Assembly: GCA_944321875.1 (NCBI GenBank)
Contig: CALUMX010000001.1
Location: forward strand, 124,001 to 188,000
Direction: 5' to 3'
Source: an uncultured Muribaculaceae bacterium
GTDB lineage: Bacteria > Bacteroidota > Bacteroidia > Bacteroidales > Muribaculaceae
DNA length: 64,000 nucleotides
The translations under genes and the position numbers were made by a program. A model generated the notes under the pieces. That model did no database searches. It was not told the DNA's origin and was given only the letters and a program-made list of their open reading frames with translations. This document shows positions 25,764-35,664 of this stretch, piece after piece. Each line of letters opens with the position of its first letter. The first letter of the stretch is position 1.

Positions 25764-26699
25764 ATGGATAATCAGACAGTAGAAAGCGTTTATCATATAC
25801 CAGCCTTGGCGGCCGAAACAATTGAAGGGTTGAATATTGAGCCGGGAGGCATTTATGTGGATGTCACGTTTGGGGGCGGAGGACATTCCCGCGCCATTCT
25901 GTCGGCATTGGGCAAGGACGGACGCCTGTTTGGCTTCGACCAGGATATGGATGCTTATGCAAACCGTATCGACGATTCCCGCTTCGTGTTTATCCATAGC
26001 AATTTCCGTTATCTGCAGAATTTTCTCCGTTTCCATGGTGTGCGGCAGGTGGATGGCATTCTCGCTGATTTGGGAGTGTCGTTCCATCATTTTGACGACG
26101 GCGAGCGGGGTTTCTCGTTCCGCTATGGAGAAGGCGTGCTCGACATGCGCATGAACCGCGACGACAGCAACGATGCCCGCAAGGTAGTAGGAGAGTACGA
26201 CGTGGATGCGTTGACGACCATTTTCCGCCTGTACGGAGAATTGAAGAATGCCCGCCGGTTGGCGGAGGCGATTGTGCGCCGTCGGGCGGAGAAAGAAATT
26301 GTCACCATCGCCGATTTGCTGGATGTGGTACGGCCGATGATAAATCCGCGTCAGGAAAAGAAGGAGCTTGCACAGGTGTTTCAGGCATTGCGCATGGAGG
26401 TGAACCACGAGGTGGACGCGCTCTCCGAGTTTCTGCGGCAGACGCTGCAGGTGTTGCGTCCCGGCGGACGTCTGGCTGTCATTACTTATCACAGCATCGA
26501 GGACCGGATGGTGAAGAACTTTATGAAGAGCGGAAACATCGAAGGAAAGGTGGAGACCGACTTCTTCGGACGCACGCTGACTCCGATACGGCCGTTGAGC
26601 AACAAGGTGATTGTGCCGACGGAAGAGGAGGTGGAGCGTAATCCGCGTGCCCGGAGCGCAAAGTTGCGCATCGCGGTGAGACAGGAAAACCAAGAATAG
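25764..26699 (+). CDS. rsmH: 16S rRNA (cytosine(1402)-N(4))-methyltransferase RsmH
   Basis: A 311-residue SAM-dependent methyltransferase (MraW) that modifies C1402 of 16S rRNA. The SAM motif is YVDVTFGGGGHSRAIL (about residues 30-45); DLGVSFHHFDDGERGFSFR and AVITYHSIEDRMVKNFM are family hallmarks. It opens the division and cell-wall cluster. In most bacteria mraZ stands directly before it; here the upstream 275 bases contain only A+T-rich spacer and then the divergent EEP gene, so mraZ is absent from this position. ftsL follows after 9 bases. Confidence 0.98.
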   Translation: MDNQTVESVYHIPALAAETIEGLNIEPGGIYVDVTFGGGGHSRAILSALGKDGRLFGFDQDMDAYANRIDDSRFVFIHSNFRYLQNFLRFHGVRQVDGILADLGVSFHHFDDGERGFSFRYGEGVLDMRMNRDDSNDARKVVGEYDVDALTTIFRLYGELKNARRLAEAIVRRRAEKEIVTIADLLDVVRPMINPRQEKKELAQVFQALRMEVNHEVDALSEFLRQTLQVLRPGGRLAVITYHSIEDRMVKNFMKSGNIEGKVETDFFGRTLTPIRPLSNKVIVPTEEEVERNPRARSAKLRIAVRQENQE

Positions 26700-26708
26700 G
26701 AGAACGGT

Positions 26709-27071
26709 ATGAGCGAACAGCAGACAGAAAATAAAAAAACAAGAGGGATGGGCATCCGACGGCTTGTTCAAGGCCGCTGGCTGCCGAGCTCTGTCTATCA
26801 GCGGAACATCATCAGCGTCATCATTCTGGTGGTGTTGAGCTTGACGTACATCACGTTTAAGTTCAGCGCGCAGATGGAGCTGGCGGAGATTATTGCCCTC
26901 CGCAACGAGCTGGCCAGTGAACGGACCGAGCTGGTCAAGGTGACGGCCGAGTACAGTAGCCGGATTCTTGAAAGCCGGATGGTGGAAGAGCTCGATTCTT
27001 TGAAGTTGAACCTCAGGGTTGCCGAACAGCCGCCCTACTATTTAAATTCGGAAGAAGATGAGGATAAGTAA
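26709..27071 (+). CDS. ftsL: FtsL-like cell division protein
   Basis: A 120-residue bitopic membrane protein: a basic cytoplasmic N-terminus, one transmembrane helix (about residues 36-54, NIISVIILVVLSLTYITF) and a coiled-coil periplasmic part (ELAEIIALRNELASERTEL...). Sequence similarity to FtsL is weak, as usual; the call rests on topology and on its fixed place between rsmH and ftsI. FtsL bridges FtsB and the FtsW-FtsI synthase complex at the septum. Its 3' end overlaps ftsI by 14 bases. Confidence 0.85.
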   Translation: MSEQQTENKKTRGMGIRRLVQGRWLPSSVYQRNIISVIILVVLSLTYITFKFSAQMELAEIIALRNELASERTELVKVTAEYSSRILESRMVEELDSLKLNLRVAEQPPYYLNSEEDEDK

Positions 27072-29169
27072 GTCGTTGGTATTGTCACGATTTAAGATTA
27101 TCATATTCGTGATGTTCTTGTTTGCCACTGCCATCGTCAGCCGTCTGTTCGTGACATCGGTGCTGCAGCAGAATGAGTGGGAGAAGAAGGCCGACTCGAC
27201 CTTGCTGCGACGCACTGACATCAAGCCTGACCGAGGCAGCCTGCTGGCCGCCGACGGTTCGTTGCTGGCTGTCAACGTGACTTACTATGACGTGCGGATG
27301 GATTTCCGCGCAGACGCATTCCGCGCAGACTCCTTGCGCAAGTATCTGCAGCCCGTATGCGATACGCTGGCTGTTGTCGTAAAGGGTACGACATCCTCTC
27401 AATGGAAGGATAGGATAGAGGCGGAATTGGAGAAGCCGGCAGATAAGCGCAGCCGTGTTTTCGTAATCGGCAATCTGACACGTAGCGAAATCCAGCGTTT
27501 GCGCAACTGCTACTATTTTAAGAAAAAATTTGGTTTCAATACGCTTTCCCGCACTCCTTTCAAGGAGCGGCGGAAACCTTACGGCGCGATGGCTTACCGA
27601 AGCATCGGCAACGTTGTGATGAGAGAGGATGGCCTGCATGGAACTTCGGGTCTGGAGCTGGCGTTTGACTCCCTGCTGTTCGGAACGCCCGGTATCGGCA
27701 AGAGCATTCAGCTTACCAATGGAATGCGCGACTGGGAAGAGGTGGCTCCTCAGCGCGGTTGCGACATACAGACGACGATTGACGTGCGTATCCAGGATAT
27801 TCTGGAGACGGAACTTTACAACGTCTGCAAGGAAACGTTGCCGGAATGGGCAACGGCTGTCATCATGGAGGTCTCTACCGGTGACATAAAGGCGATTTCC
27901 AACCTCACTTGGAGTGAGCGTCAGCAGGACTACATCGAATCGGTCAACAACGCGCTCCGGCTCTATGAGTTGGGTTCGGTGATGAAGCCTATATCGTTGA
28001 TGATTGCGCTGGAGGACGGCTATGTGACGCCGGAAACGCGTGTCGAGATGTCCGGACTCTCGTGGTCTTACGCCCGCGGTGGCGTCATCAGCGATACCCA
28101 CTCGATTGGTGCCTCGCCGACGGTGGTTGACATTCTTGCCGGCTCGAGTAATGTCGGTACGGCGAAGATTATAACCGGAGCTTTTGGCGATGAGCCGTGG
28201 AAGTTCAGGGAACGCTTGCAGGACATCGGCTTTTTCGATCAGCTCAACGTGGGACTTGCCGGAGAGCCGACTCCGACCATACAGCCGCTGGGTTCGCCCG
28301 ATGTCAAGTTTGAGAACTTATGGCGCGTCAACCTTTCGCGCGCCTGCTATGGATATGCCGTGGGAATTCCGCCCATTCACAATCTGGCCATCATCAATGC
28401 CATCGCCAACAACGGAAAATTTGTGCGACCGCGTCTGGTACGGGCTATATGGAGGCCGGATTCAACCTATGAGGAGTTCCCTGTATCCTATGTGCGTGAA
28501 CAAATCTGCCGGCCGGAAGTGGCCAAGCAGGTGCAGTTCATGCTGAAGCAGGTGATTTGGAGCGAGAAAAAGGGCGTGCCGACAGCTCCGCGTCTGCAGA
28601 ACAATTTTGTGACGCTGGCAGGAAAGACGGGTACGGCCCGTGTCTTTATCCCCAATAAGGGTTACAGCACGAAGCTGCGTCTGACGTTCTCGGGTTTCTT
28701 CCCTTATGAGAACCCGATGTATTCCTGCATCGTGGTGTTCAACGACTCGAAGACGACGCGCGGACCTCAGTATTGTAGCGGTAAGGTAGCCATGAACGTG
28801 GCGTTGAAACTCTTTGCGCGCGGAATGCTCGGCAACCGTTCCGATTTCCGTACGGAAGCCGACAATACGCAGACTCCGCCAACCCTGATGGCGATGCCTT
28901 CGGATGAGGCTGCGGCTGTGAAGACCAATTATTCGCTCGACCGATGCAGGCAGCGCGTAGAGCAGCCTGCGGCTGACGGACAGGTGCCGTCGGTGATTGG
29001 AATGGGACTCCGCGATGCAGTGGCACGTCTGGAGAAGAGTGGTCTCAACGTGGCAAAAATCAAGGGAGCGGGTTATGTGAGCGGGCAGGTGCCTGCCGCG
29101 GGAAGCCCCTTGGTGAAAGGACAGAAAGTAACATTATATTTAAACAATAATTTGAAAACAGAGAAATGA
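27058..29169 (+). CDS. ftsI: Penicillin-binding protein, FtsI/PBP3 type, with PASTA domain
   Basis: A 703-residue septal peptidoglycan transpeptidase: short cytoplasmic tail, one membrane helix (about residues 10-30), a pedestal domain ([21 protein letters not shown]), then the transpeptidase domain. Its catalytic motifs are SVMK (Ser307), SSN (363-365) and KTG (523-525). A C-terminal PASTA-like domain (about 640-700, [20 protein letters not shown]) is present, a feature seen in Bacteroidetes and Gram-positive FtsI but not in E. coli. The 3' end overlaps murE by 4 bases (ATGA). Confidence 0.97.
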   Translation: MRISKSLVLSRFKIIIFVMFLFATAIVSRLFVTSVLQQNEWEKKADSTLLRRTDIKPDRGSLLAADGSLLAVNVTYYDVRMDFRADAFRADSLRKYLQPVCDTLAVVVKGTTSSQWKDRIEAELEKPADKRSRVFVIGNLTRSEIQRLRNCYYFKKKFGFNTLSRTPFKERRKPYGAMAYRSIGNVVMREDGLHGTSGLELAFDSLLFGTPGIGKSIQLTNGMRDWEEVAPQRGCDIQTTIDVRIQDILETELYNVCKETLPEWATAVIMEVSTGDIKAISNLTWSERQQDYIESVNNALRLYELGSVMKPISLMIALEDGYVTPETRVEMSGLSWSYARGGVISDTHSIGASPTVVDILAGSSNVGTAKIITGAFGDEPWKFRERLQDIGFFDQLNVGLAGEPTPTIQPLGSPDVKFENLWRVNLSRACYGYAVGIPPIHNLAIINAIANNGKFVRPRLVRAIWRPDSTYEEFPVSYVREQICRPEVAKQVQFMLKQVIWSEKKGVPTAPRLQNNFVTLAGKTGTARVFIPNKGYSTKLRLTFSGFFPYENPMYSCIVVFNDSKTTRGPQYCSGKVAMNVALKLFARGMLGNRSDFRTEADNTQTPPTLMAMPSDEAAAVKTNYSLDRCRQRVEQPAADGQVPSVIGMGLRDAVARLEKSGLNVAKIKGAGYVSGQVPAAGSPLVKGQKVTLYLNNNLKTEK

Positions 29170-30635
29170 TGAAGTCGTTATCGCAGTTATTGTCGGTTAT
29201 CAAGCCGCTGGAAGTAGTCGGCTCGACTGACCTTCAGATAATGGGAGTCGAATGCGATTCCCGTAAAGTGGCACAGGGAACGCTCTTCGTGGCGATTCCG
29301 GGTGTGACAACTGACGGACACAAATATATCCCCGACGTAATCCGTAAGGGAGCAACCGCCATCGTCTGCCAGCAAATGCCGGAGGTGAAGGAAGAGGGTG
29401 TGACCTATGTGCGCGTCGAATGCAGCGCCTCTGCCCTGGGTTTCCTGGCTTCGGAATGGTATGACAATCCATCCTCACAGCTGAAACTCGTCGGCGTGAC
29501 CGGAACGAACGGAAAAACCACCACGGCTACATTGCTTTACGAGCTGATGCGCCTCAAGGGTTTCAAGACCGGTTTGTTCTCTACAGTCTGCAACTATGTG
29601 GACGAGCGCCCTGTGGCTGCCACTCAGACTACGCCTGACCAGTTGACGCTCAACAAGCTGATGCGTGAGATGGTGGACGAGGGATGCGAGTACGCCTTCA
29701 TGGAGGTAAGTTCCCACTCTACCGACCAGCACCGTATCGACGGTTTGAAGTTTGCCGGCGGTATCTTCACCAACCTTACCCGTGACCACCTTGACTATCA
29801 CAAGACGGTTGAGGCTTACATGAAAGCGAAGAAGCGTTTCTTCGATATTCTTCCTGCCGATGCGTTCGCGCTTGTCAACGCTGACGACAAGGCCGGACAG
29901 ATTATGCTGCAGAATACGGCTGCACGCCGCTGCACCTATTCGCTCCGTACCAATGCCGATTTCCGCTGCAAGATTGTGGAGAGCCGCTTGAACGGTACGC
30001 TGCTTGAGATTGACGGCCGTGAGGTGGAAACGCTGTTTACGGGCCGTTTCAATGCCTACAACCTGCTGGCTGTCTATGGCGCGGCATGTCTGCTGGGCTT
30101 CGACAAGGAGGACGTGCTCGTGAAGATGAGCCTTCTGGTTCCGGTAGCCGGACGTTTCCAGACGTTTGAGTCGCCGAGAGGATATACGGCGATTGTCGAT
30201 TACGCGCATACGCCTGACGCTTTGGTCAACGTGCTGACTTCGATTCGTGACGTGATTGGTACAGGCGGACGCATCATCACTGTGGTAGGTGCCGGTGGTA
30301 ACCGCGACAAGGGCAAGCGTCCGATTATGGCGAAAGAAGCAGCCCGGTTGAGCGATAAGTTGATTCTCACGTCCGACAATCCCCGTTTTGAGGACCCGGA
30401 CGATATTCTGAAGGATATGGTGGAGGGTCTTGACGCCGACGACAAGCGTCGCTCGCTCCGCATCACCGACCGCCGTGAGGCTATCAAGGCTGCCACTCAG
30501 TTTGCCGAGCGCGGCGACGTGGTGCTGATTGCCGGCAAGGGACACGAGAACTATCAGGAAATCTGCGGAGTGAAGCACTATTTCGACGACAAGGAGGAGG
30601 TGCTCAAGATATTTAACGACGAAACAGAAAAGTAA
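29166..30635 (+). CDS. murE: UDP-N-acetylmuramoyl-tripeptide synthetase MurE
   Basis: A 489-residue Mur ligase that adds the third amino acid to UDP-MurNAc-L-Ala-D-Glu in the cytoplasm. The ATP-binding loop is [15 protein letters not shown] (about residues 111-125); the carbamylated-lysine region and [21 protein letters not shown] are typical. The motif SDNPRFEDP identifies the meso-diaminopimelate-adding type (DNPR). The start has two tandem ATGs; the first overlaps the ftsI stop. In many bacteria murF comes next, but here mraY follows after 5 bases, so murF must be elsewhere. Confidence 0.98.
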   Translation: MMKSLSQLLSVIKPLEVVGSTDLQIMGVECDSRKVAQGTLFVAIPGVTTDGHKYIPDVIRKGATAIVCQQMPEVKEEGVTYVRVECSASALGFLASEWYDNPSSQLKLVGVTGTNGKTTTATLLYELMRLKGFKTGLFSTVCNYVDERPVAATQTTPDQLTLNKLMREMVDEGCEYAFMEVSSHSTDQHRIDGLKFAGGIFTNLTRDHLDYHKTVEAYMKAKKRFFDILPADAFALVNADDKAGQIMLQNTAARRCTYSLRTNADFRCKIVESRLNGTLLEIDGREVETLFTGRFNAYNLLAVYGAACLLGFDKEDVLVKMSLLVPVAGRFQTFESPRGYTAIVDYAHTPDALVNVLTSIRDVIGTGGRIITVVGAGGNRDKGKRPIMAKEAARLSDKLILTSDNPRFEDPDDILKDMVEGLDADDKRRSLRITDRREAIKAATQFAERGDVVLIAGKGHENYQEICGVKHYFDDKEEVLKIFNDETEK

Positions 30636-30640
30636 ACCGT

Positions 30641-31903
30641 ATGCTTTATCATTTATTTGACTATCTGTCAGAATTTAATATCCCCGGTGCCCGGTTGTTT
30701 GAGTATCTGACGTTCCGAAGCGGAATGGCGTTGATACTCAGTATATTTATTGCTACCGTTATCGGTCGCCGTATCATCGACCGCCTGCAGCTGATGCAGG
30801 TGGGAGAGATTGTGCGCAATCTCGGTCTGGAAGGCCAGATGTCGAAAACCGGAACGCCGACAATGGGTGGTGTCATCATCATCATCTCCATTATCGTCCC
30901 CTGTCTGCTGCTGGGTGATTTCACCAATGTCTACATGCTGCTGATGATTGTGGCCACGCTGCTTTTCGGCTTGCTGGGATTCCTTGACGATTATATGAAG
31001 CTCGCCAAGCACAACAAGGACGGCTTGAAAGGCAAGTTCAAGATTGTAGGCCAGGTGGGCGTGGGCCTGATTGTGGGTCTTACGATGTATTTCAGCCCCG
31101 ATATCGTGGTGCGTGAGAACATCGAGCGCGACGTGAACCACGGAGAGGATGTGGAAGTGGTCTATAAATCGGTGGACGAGAAGGCGCCCATCACGACTAT
31201 CCCCTTCGTGAAGGGCAACAACATGAACTACGCATGGTTTACGCAATGGATGGGCGACTATGCCGAGGCCGGTGGCTGGATTCTCTTCGTGCTGGTGACG
31301 ATTTTTGTCGTTGCGGCTGTTTCCAACGGTGCGAACCTTACGGACGGGCTTGACGGATTGGCGACGGGTACGTCGGCCATTATCGGTGTCGCACTGGCAA
31401 TCATGTGCTATCTGGGCGGTAACATTATTTACTCGTCCTACCTTAATATTATGTACATTCCCGGCAGCGGTGAGCTGATGGTCTATGCGTCGGCCTTTAT
31501 CGGCGCTCTCGTCGGTTTCCTCTGGTACAACGCCTATCCCGCACAGGTGTTTATGGGCGATACGGGTAGTCTTACGCTGGGTGGTATCATCGCGGTATTC
31601 TCCATTCTGATACGCAAGGAGCTGCTGATTCCGGTGCTTTGCGGTATCTTCCTGGTGGAGAACCTCTCGGTGATTCTGCAGACGGCCTATTTCAAATATA
31701 CGAAGCGCAAGACGGGCACAGGCCGCCGCATCTTCAAGATGGCGCCCCTTCATCATCACTTCCAGAAGCAGGGAGTTGACGACGGCGGTGTGGTCTGGAA
31801 CCATCCGAAGAACGCTGTTCCGGAATCGAAAATTACCGTACGGTTCTGGATTATCGGAATATTTCTCGCAATATTGACATTTATAACATTAAAAATACGA
31901 TAA
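30641..31903 (+). CDS. mraY: Phospho-N-acetylmuramoyl-pentapeptide-transferase
   Basis: A 420-residue inner-membrane enzyme that links UDP-MurNAc-pentapeptide to undecaprenyl phosphate, forming lipid I. Conserved blocks are [26 protein letters not shown] with the paired aspartates, [12 protein letters not shown], and [10 protein letters not shown]. It is longer than the E. coli enzyme (360) because of an insertion around residues 155-215 ([20 protein letters not shown]...), which appears to be usual in Bacteroidales. The last base of its stop codon is shared with the murD start (TAATG-type overlap). Confidence 0.98.
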   Translation: MLYHLFDYLSEFNIPGARLFEYLTFRSGMALILSIFIATVIGRRIIDRLQLMQVGEIVRNLGLEGQMSKTGTPTMGGVIIIISIIVPCLLLGDFTNVYMLLMIVATLLFGLLGFLDDYMKLAKHNKDGLKGKFKIVGQVGVGLIVGLTMYFSPDIVVRENIERDVNHGEDVEVVYKSVDEKAPITTIPFVKGNNMNYAWFTQWMGDYAEAGGWILFVLVTIFVVAAVSNGANLTDGLDGLATGTSAIIGVALAIMCYLGGNIIYSSYLNIMYIPGSGELMVYASAFIGALVGFLWYNAYPAQVFMGDTGSLTLGGIIAVFSILIRKELLIPVLCGIFLVENLSVILQTAYFKYTKRKTGTGRRIFKMAPLHHHFQKQGVDDGGVVWNHPKNAVPESKITVRFWIIGIFLAILTFITLKIR

Positions 31904-33255
31904 TGACTCGAAGAATTGCAGTGCTTGGCGGCGGTGAAAGTGGCGTAGGAGCTGCCGTGCTCGCCAAAGTGAAACAGATGGAAGTGTGGTTGTCGGATGC
32001 CGGAAAGATTGCCGACAAGTACAAGGCACGGCTCAATGAGTATGGCATCGAGTGGGAGGAAGGCGGACACACGGAGTCCAAAATCCTTTCGGCCGATGAG
32101 GTGATAAAAAGTCCGGGCATTCCTGATACAGCCCCTATCATACAGAAAGTCAAGGCAAAGAACATTCCGGTGATTTCGGAGATTGAGTTTGCCGGACGCT
32201 ATACGAACGCAAAGATGGTGTGCATCACCGGTAGCAACGGAAAGACGACTACGACGATGCTTACCTATCACATCCTGAAGGACGCCGGACTGAACGTCGG
32301 TCTGGCCGGTAACGTCGGCATGAGCCTCGCCTATCAGGTGGCGCTGGAGAAGCACGACGTCTATGTTATCGAGTTGAGCAGTTTCCAGCTCGACAACATG
32401 TATGACTTCAAGGCCAACGTGGCGGTGATTATGAACATTACGCCCGACCACCTCGACCGATACGACTACAAGATGCAGAACTATGTGAATGCGAAGTTCC
32501 GCATCCTTCAGAACCAGACGAAGGAAGACTCCTTCATCTATTGGGAGGACGACCCTGTAATCGAGGAGCAGTTGCGTCACATTCACGTTGAGGCGCGCAT
32601 GTTGCCTTTCTCCGACCATTGTGAGGAAGGATTGTGTGCTTTCAAGGACGGCGATACGCTGATTTTCGATGTCGATGAGGAGCGGAAGTTTGAGATGCCG
32701 GTCGACGAGTTGGCGTTGAAGGGCCGTCACAATCTCTACAACTCAATGGCTGCCGGTCTGTCGGCTTCTTTGCTCGACATCAAGAAGGACGTGATACGCA
32801 AGGCTTTGTCCAACTTTGAGGCTGTGGAGCATCGTCTGGAGTATGTGGCTACGGTCGACGGCGTGCGCTATATCAACGACTCGAAGGCTACCAACGTCAA
32901 TTCCTGCTGGTACGCATTGGACAGCATGACCACTCCTGTCGTGCTGATTCTCGGCGGTAAGGACAAGGGTAACGATTACAGCGAGATTGAGGAGCACGTC
33001 AAGAACAAGGTGTCGGCTATCGTCTGCATGGGTAAGGACAACGAGAAAATCAAGAATTTCTTTGCCGGAAAGGTGCCTGTGATTATCGACACGCACAGCG
33101 TGGAGGATGCCGTAGCCGAGTGTCACCGTGTTGCCAAGAAAGGTGAGACCGTGTTGCTGTCGCCCTGCTGTGCAAGCTTTGACCTGTTCAAGAGCTACGA
33201 GGACCGTGGCCGTCAGTTCAAGGAGCAAGTGAGAAATTTGAAAAAACAAGATTAA
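31903..33255 (+). CDS. murD: UDP-N-acetylmuramoylalanine--D-glutamate ligase
   Basis: A 450-residue cytoplasmic Mur ligase that adds D-glutamate to UDP-MurNAc-L-Ala. The N-terminal dinucleotide-like fold begins IAVLGGGESGVGAAVLAK; the ATP loop is CITGSNGKTTTTMLTY; NITPDHLDRYD and the C-terminal LLSPCCASFDLFKSYEDRG are family signatures. It overlaps mraY by one base and is followed by ftsW after 8 bases, so translation of this cluster is probably coupled. Confidence 0.98.
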   Translation: MTRRIAVLGGGESGVGAAVLAKVKQMEVWLSDAGKIADKYKARLNEYGIEWEEGGHTESKILSADEVIKSPGIPDTAPIIQKVKAKNIPVISEIEFAGRYTNAKMVCITGSNGKTTTTMLTYHILKDAGLNVGLAGNVGMSLAYQVALEKHDVYVIELSSFQLDNMYDFKANVAVIMNITPDHLDRYDYKMQNYVNAKFRILQNQTKEDSFIYWEDDPVIEEQLRHIHVEARMLPFSDHCEEGLCAFKDGDTLIFDVDEERKFEMPVDELALKGRHNLYNSMAAGLSASLLDIKKDVIRKALSNFEAVEHRLEYVATVDGVRYINDSKATNVNSCWYALDSMTTPVVLILGGKDKGNDYSEIEEHVKNKVSAIVCMGKDNEKIKNFFAGKVPVIIDTHSVEDAVAECHRVAKKGETVLLSPCCASFDLFKSYEDRGRQFKEQVRNLKKQD

Positions 33256-33263
33256 TTCATAAT

Positions 33264-34520
33264 ATGGAAGAGGTAGCTGTCAATCAGAAAAAAATAGGAA
33301 AGTCGGAAGTCTATATCCTGGGCGTCTACATTACGCTGTTTCTATTCTCAATCATAGAATCCTACAGCGCCTCCAGCCGTGAGATTGCCATGTCAGGCAG
33401 TATTTTCATGCCGATGCTCAAGCATTTGTTCATTCTTTGCAGTGGAGCCGGCTTGATGTACTGGATTTCTCGGATGTCGCTCAGTAAGCTGATGCGGTTT
33501 TCGGTGTTCTTTACAGCGCTGACGGTTGTCGGAATGGTGTGGGTGCTGTTTTTCGGCGCCAATCTGAACTCCGGACAGCGGTGGGTGAGCCTCGGTATCG
33601 CGACGGTGCAACCTTCGGAATTTGCGAAGGTGGCGGTGGTGTTCATCCTGTCCTATCTTCTTGCCAGCAACATTGACAAGAAGACAGGCATCATCAGTAC
33701 GAAGGGTCTGATAATGTGCGTCTCGGTCGTAACGATTTTCGGCGGTTTGCTGTTGCTGCAGGGTCTTACCAATACGCTGCTCTTCATGGGAATCAGTTTC
33801 TCAATTCTGATTGTCGGCGGTACGAAATGGTCGCAGTTGGGCAAGGTGTTGCTGGTCTATATGGTAGTCGGATTGCTGTTCTTGCTTATTAAGACAGCAG
33901 TCTCCGATTCTGATTCCGGCGACTCGGCACTGCGTGTCGACACCTGGTCATCGCGTATCGACAGCTTCCTGGGCATGTATTTTGGCCCTCCCGCCTATAC
34001 GATACCCATCACCAGCGATAACGACCAGGCCATGTATTCCTTCATGGCACAGGGCAACGGCGGTCTGGCGGGTGTGGGCATCGGTAATTCACGCGAGTGC
34101 AGCCGTCTGCCGTTGGCCTTCTCCGACTATGTGTTTGCCATCATCGTGGAGGACCTCGGTTTCATTGGCGGTCTGTTCCTGGTGATTGTCTACTTCAAGC
34201 TGCTGCAGCGTGCCTCAGGACTTGCGCAGAGGTGTTCCAACGCCTATCCGTCGTTCCTTGCGATAGGTATGGCCGTGCTGATAGCCTTGCAGGCCTTCTT
34301 CCACATGGCCATTACGACCGGACTTTTCCCCGTGTCGGGACAGCCGTTGCCGTTGATTTCGAAGGGAGGTTCCTCGATATGGGTGACGAGCGTGGCGTTC
34401 GGAGTGATGCTCTGTGTGAGCCGACATGCCGTGCGGACTGGTAAGAAGACCGAAGCGCGCAAGGAAAAGGAATCGTTGCCGGAGGCTTTGCGGGCCGACA
34501 ATCCGACAATGGACGAATAG
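33264..34520 (+). CDS. ftsW: SEDS-family lipid II polymerase FtsW
   Basis: A 418-residue polytopic membrane protein of the SEDS family, the septal peptidoglycan glycosyltransferase that works with FtsI. About ten hydrophobic segments are seen. Family blocks include LNSGQRWVSLGIATVQPSEFAKVAVVF (shortened here to its core) near residue 95-120, NDQAMYSFMAQGNGGLAGVG, and the C-terminal GLFPVSGQPLPLISKGGSS. The charged C-terminal tail (KKTEARKEKES) is cytoplasmic. murG follows after 37 bases. Confidence 0.96.
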   Translation: MEEVAVNQKKIGKSEVYILGVYITLFLFSIIESYSASSREIAMSGSIFMPMLKHLFILCSGAGLMYWISRMSLSKLMRFSVFFTALTVVGMVWVLFFGANLNSGQRWVSLGIATVQPSEFAKVAVVFILSYLLASNIDKKTGIISTKGLIMCVSVVTIFGGLLLLQGLTNTLLFMGISFSILIVGGTKWSQLGKVLLVYMVVGLLFLLIKTAVSDSDSGDSALRVDTWSSRIDSFLGMYFGPPAYTIPITSDNDQAMYSFMAQGNGGLAGVGIGNSRECSRLPLAFSDYVFAIIVEDLGFIGGLFLVIVYFKLLQRASGLAQRCSNAYPSFLAIGMAVLIALQAFFHMAITTGLFPVSGQPLPLISKGGSSIWVTSVAFGVMLCVSRHAVRTGKKTEARKEKESLPEALRADNPTMDE

Positions 34521-34557
34521 AAAACAGATATGTTATTACGATAAAATTGCAGGAATT

Positions 34558-35664
34558 ATGAAAAATATAAGAGTGCTTATCAGCGGAGGCGGAACGGGTG
34601 GACATATTTTCCCGGCCCTGTCGATTGCCAACGGAATCAAGGAACGCTGCCCGGAGGCGGAAATCTTGTTTGTCGGTGCGGAAAACCGCATGGAGATGGA
34701 GAAGGTGCCGGCTGCCGGCTACAAAATCATCGGCTTGCCGGTGAGTGGTTTCGACCGACGCAATCTGCTGCGCAACTTCAAGGTGGTGTACCGTCTTCTG
34801 AAAAGCATGCGTCTTGCCAATAAAATCCTGCGCGACTTCCGTCCCGACATCGCCGTCGGGGTGGGTGGCTATGCCAGCGGTCCGATGCTGAAAGCCGCAC
34901 AGAAAAAAGGCATACCAACGCTGATACAGGAGCAGAACTCCTATGCCGGCGTTACCAATAAACTTCTGGCTCAGAAAGCCCAGGCCATCTGCGTGGCCTA
35001 TGAGGGTCTGGAACGGTTCTTCCCGGCCGATAAGATTGTGCTGACCGGAAATCCTGTCCGTCAGGCCATTTTAAACTGCAAGCTGACACCGCAGGAGGCA
35101 CGCCGCAAGTTCGGACTCGACCCGGAGAAGCGCACGGTGCTCGTCGTGGGTGGAAGCCTCGGCGCACGCACGGTCAACGAGTGCATCGCCGGCGGTATGG
35201 ACAGAATCATGGCTTCCGACGTGCAGCTCATCTGGCAGACCGGTAAGCTCTATGACGGTGCTGCCCGCGAGCTGATGGTTGCGAAGAAGCCGGGCAATGT
35301 GGTACAGATGGCTTTCGTGACCAATATGGATGAGGCTTACCGCGCTGTCGACCTCGTGGTGTCGAGAGCCGGAGCAAGCTCCATTTCCGAATTGCAGCTG
35401 CTCGGCAAGGCTTCCCTGCTGGTTCCTTCGCCCAACGTGGCTGAGGACCACCAGACGAAGAATGCCATGGCACTGGTGGAGCGCGGCGCGGCTGTGATGG
35501 TGCGCGATGCGGAGGCGGGTGAGAAACTCGTCGATGAGATGCTCTCGCTCGTGGCCGACGACAAACGCCTGGCAGACCTGTCGGAAAATATCTCCAAGAT
35601 GGCTTTGCGCAATTCGGTGGAGGTGATTACGGATAAAGTGTTTGAGATTATCGGAAAAAAATGA
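34558..35664 (+). CDS. murG: UDP-N-acetylglucosamine--N-acetylmuramyl-(pentapeptide) pyrophosphoryl-undecaprenol N-acetylglucosamine transferase
   Basis: A 368-residue GT-B glycosyltransferase at the inner face of the membrane that converts lipid I to lipid II. Start chosen at the ATG giving MKNIRVLISGGGTGGHIFPA, whose glycine-rich loop is the family N-terminus; the open frame extends 44 codons upstream but overlaps ftsW in another frame and is not family-like. The conserved GGYASGP, EQNSYAGVTNK, and the acceptor loop VVGGSLGARTVNE are present. Its 3' end overlaps murC by 4 bases. Confidence 0.97.
   Translation: MKNIRVLISGGGTGGHIFPALSIANGIKERCPEAEILFVGAENRMEMEKVPAAGYKIIGLPVSGFDRRNLLRNFKVVYRLLKSMRLANKILRDFRPDIAVGVGGYASGPMLKAAQKKGIPTLIQEQNSYAGVTNKLLAQKAQAICVAYEGLERFFPADKIVLTGNPVRQAILNCKLTPQEARRKFGLDPEKRTVLVVGGSLGARTVNECIAGGMDRIMASDVQLIWQTGKLYDGAARELMVAKKPGNVVQMAFVTNMDEAYRAVDLVVSRAGASSISELQLLGKASLLVPSPNVAEDHQTKNAMALVERGAAVMVRDAEAGEKLVDEMLSLVADDKRLADLSENISKMALRNSVEVITDKVFEIIGKK

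Noticed and set aside
34426..34557. Upstream extension of murG by 44 codons
   Set aside because: Overlaps ftsW in another frame, is Arg/Lys/Cys-rich and unlike MurG N-termini; the ATG at 34558 gives the family start.
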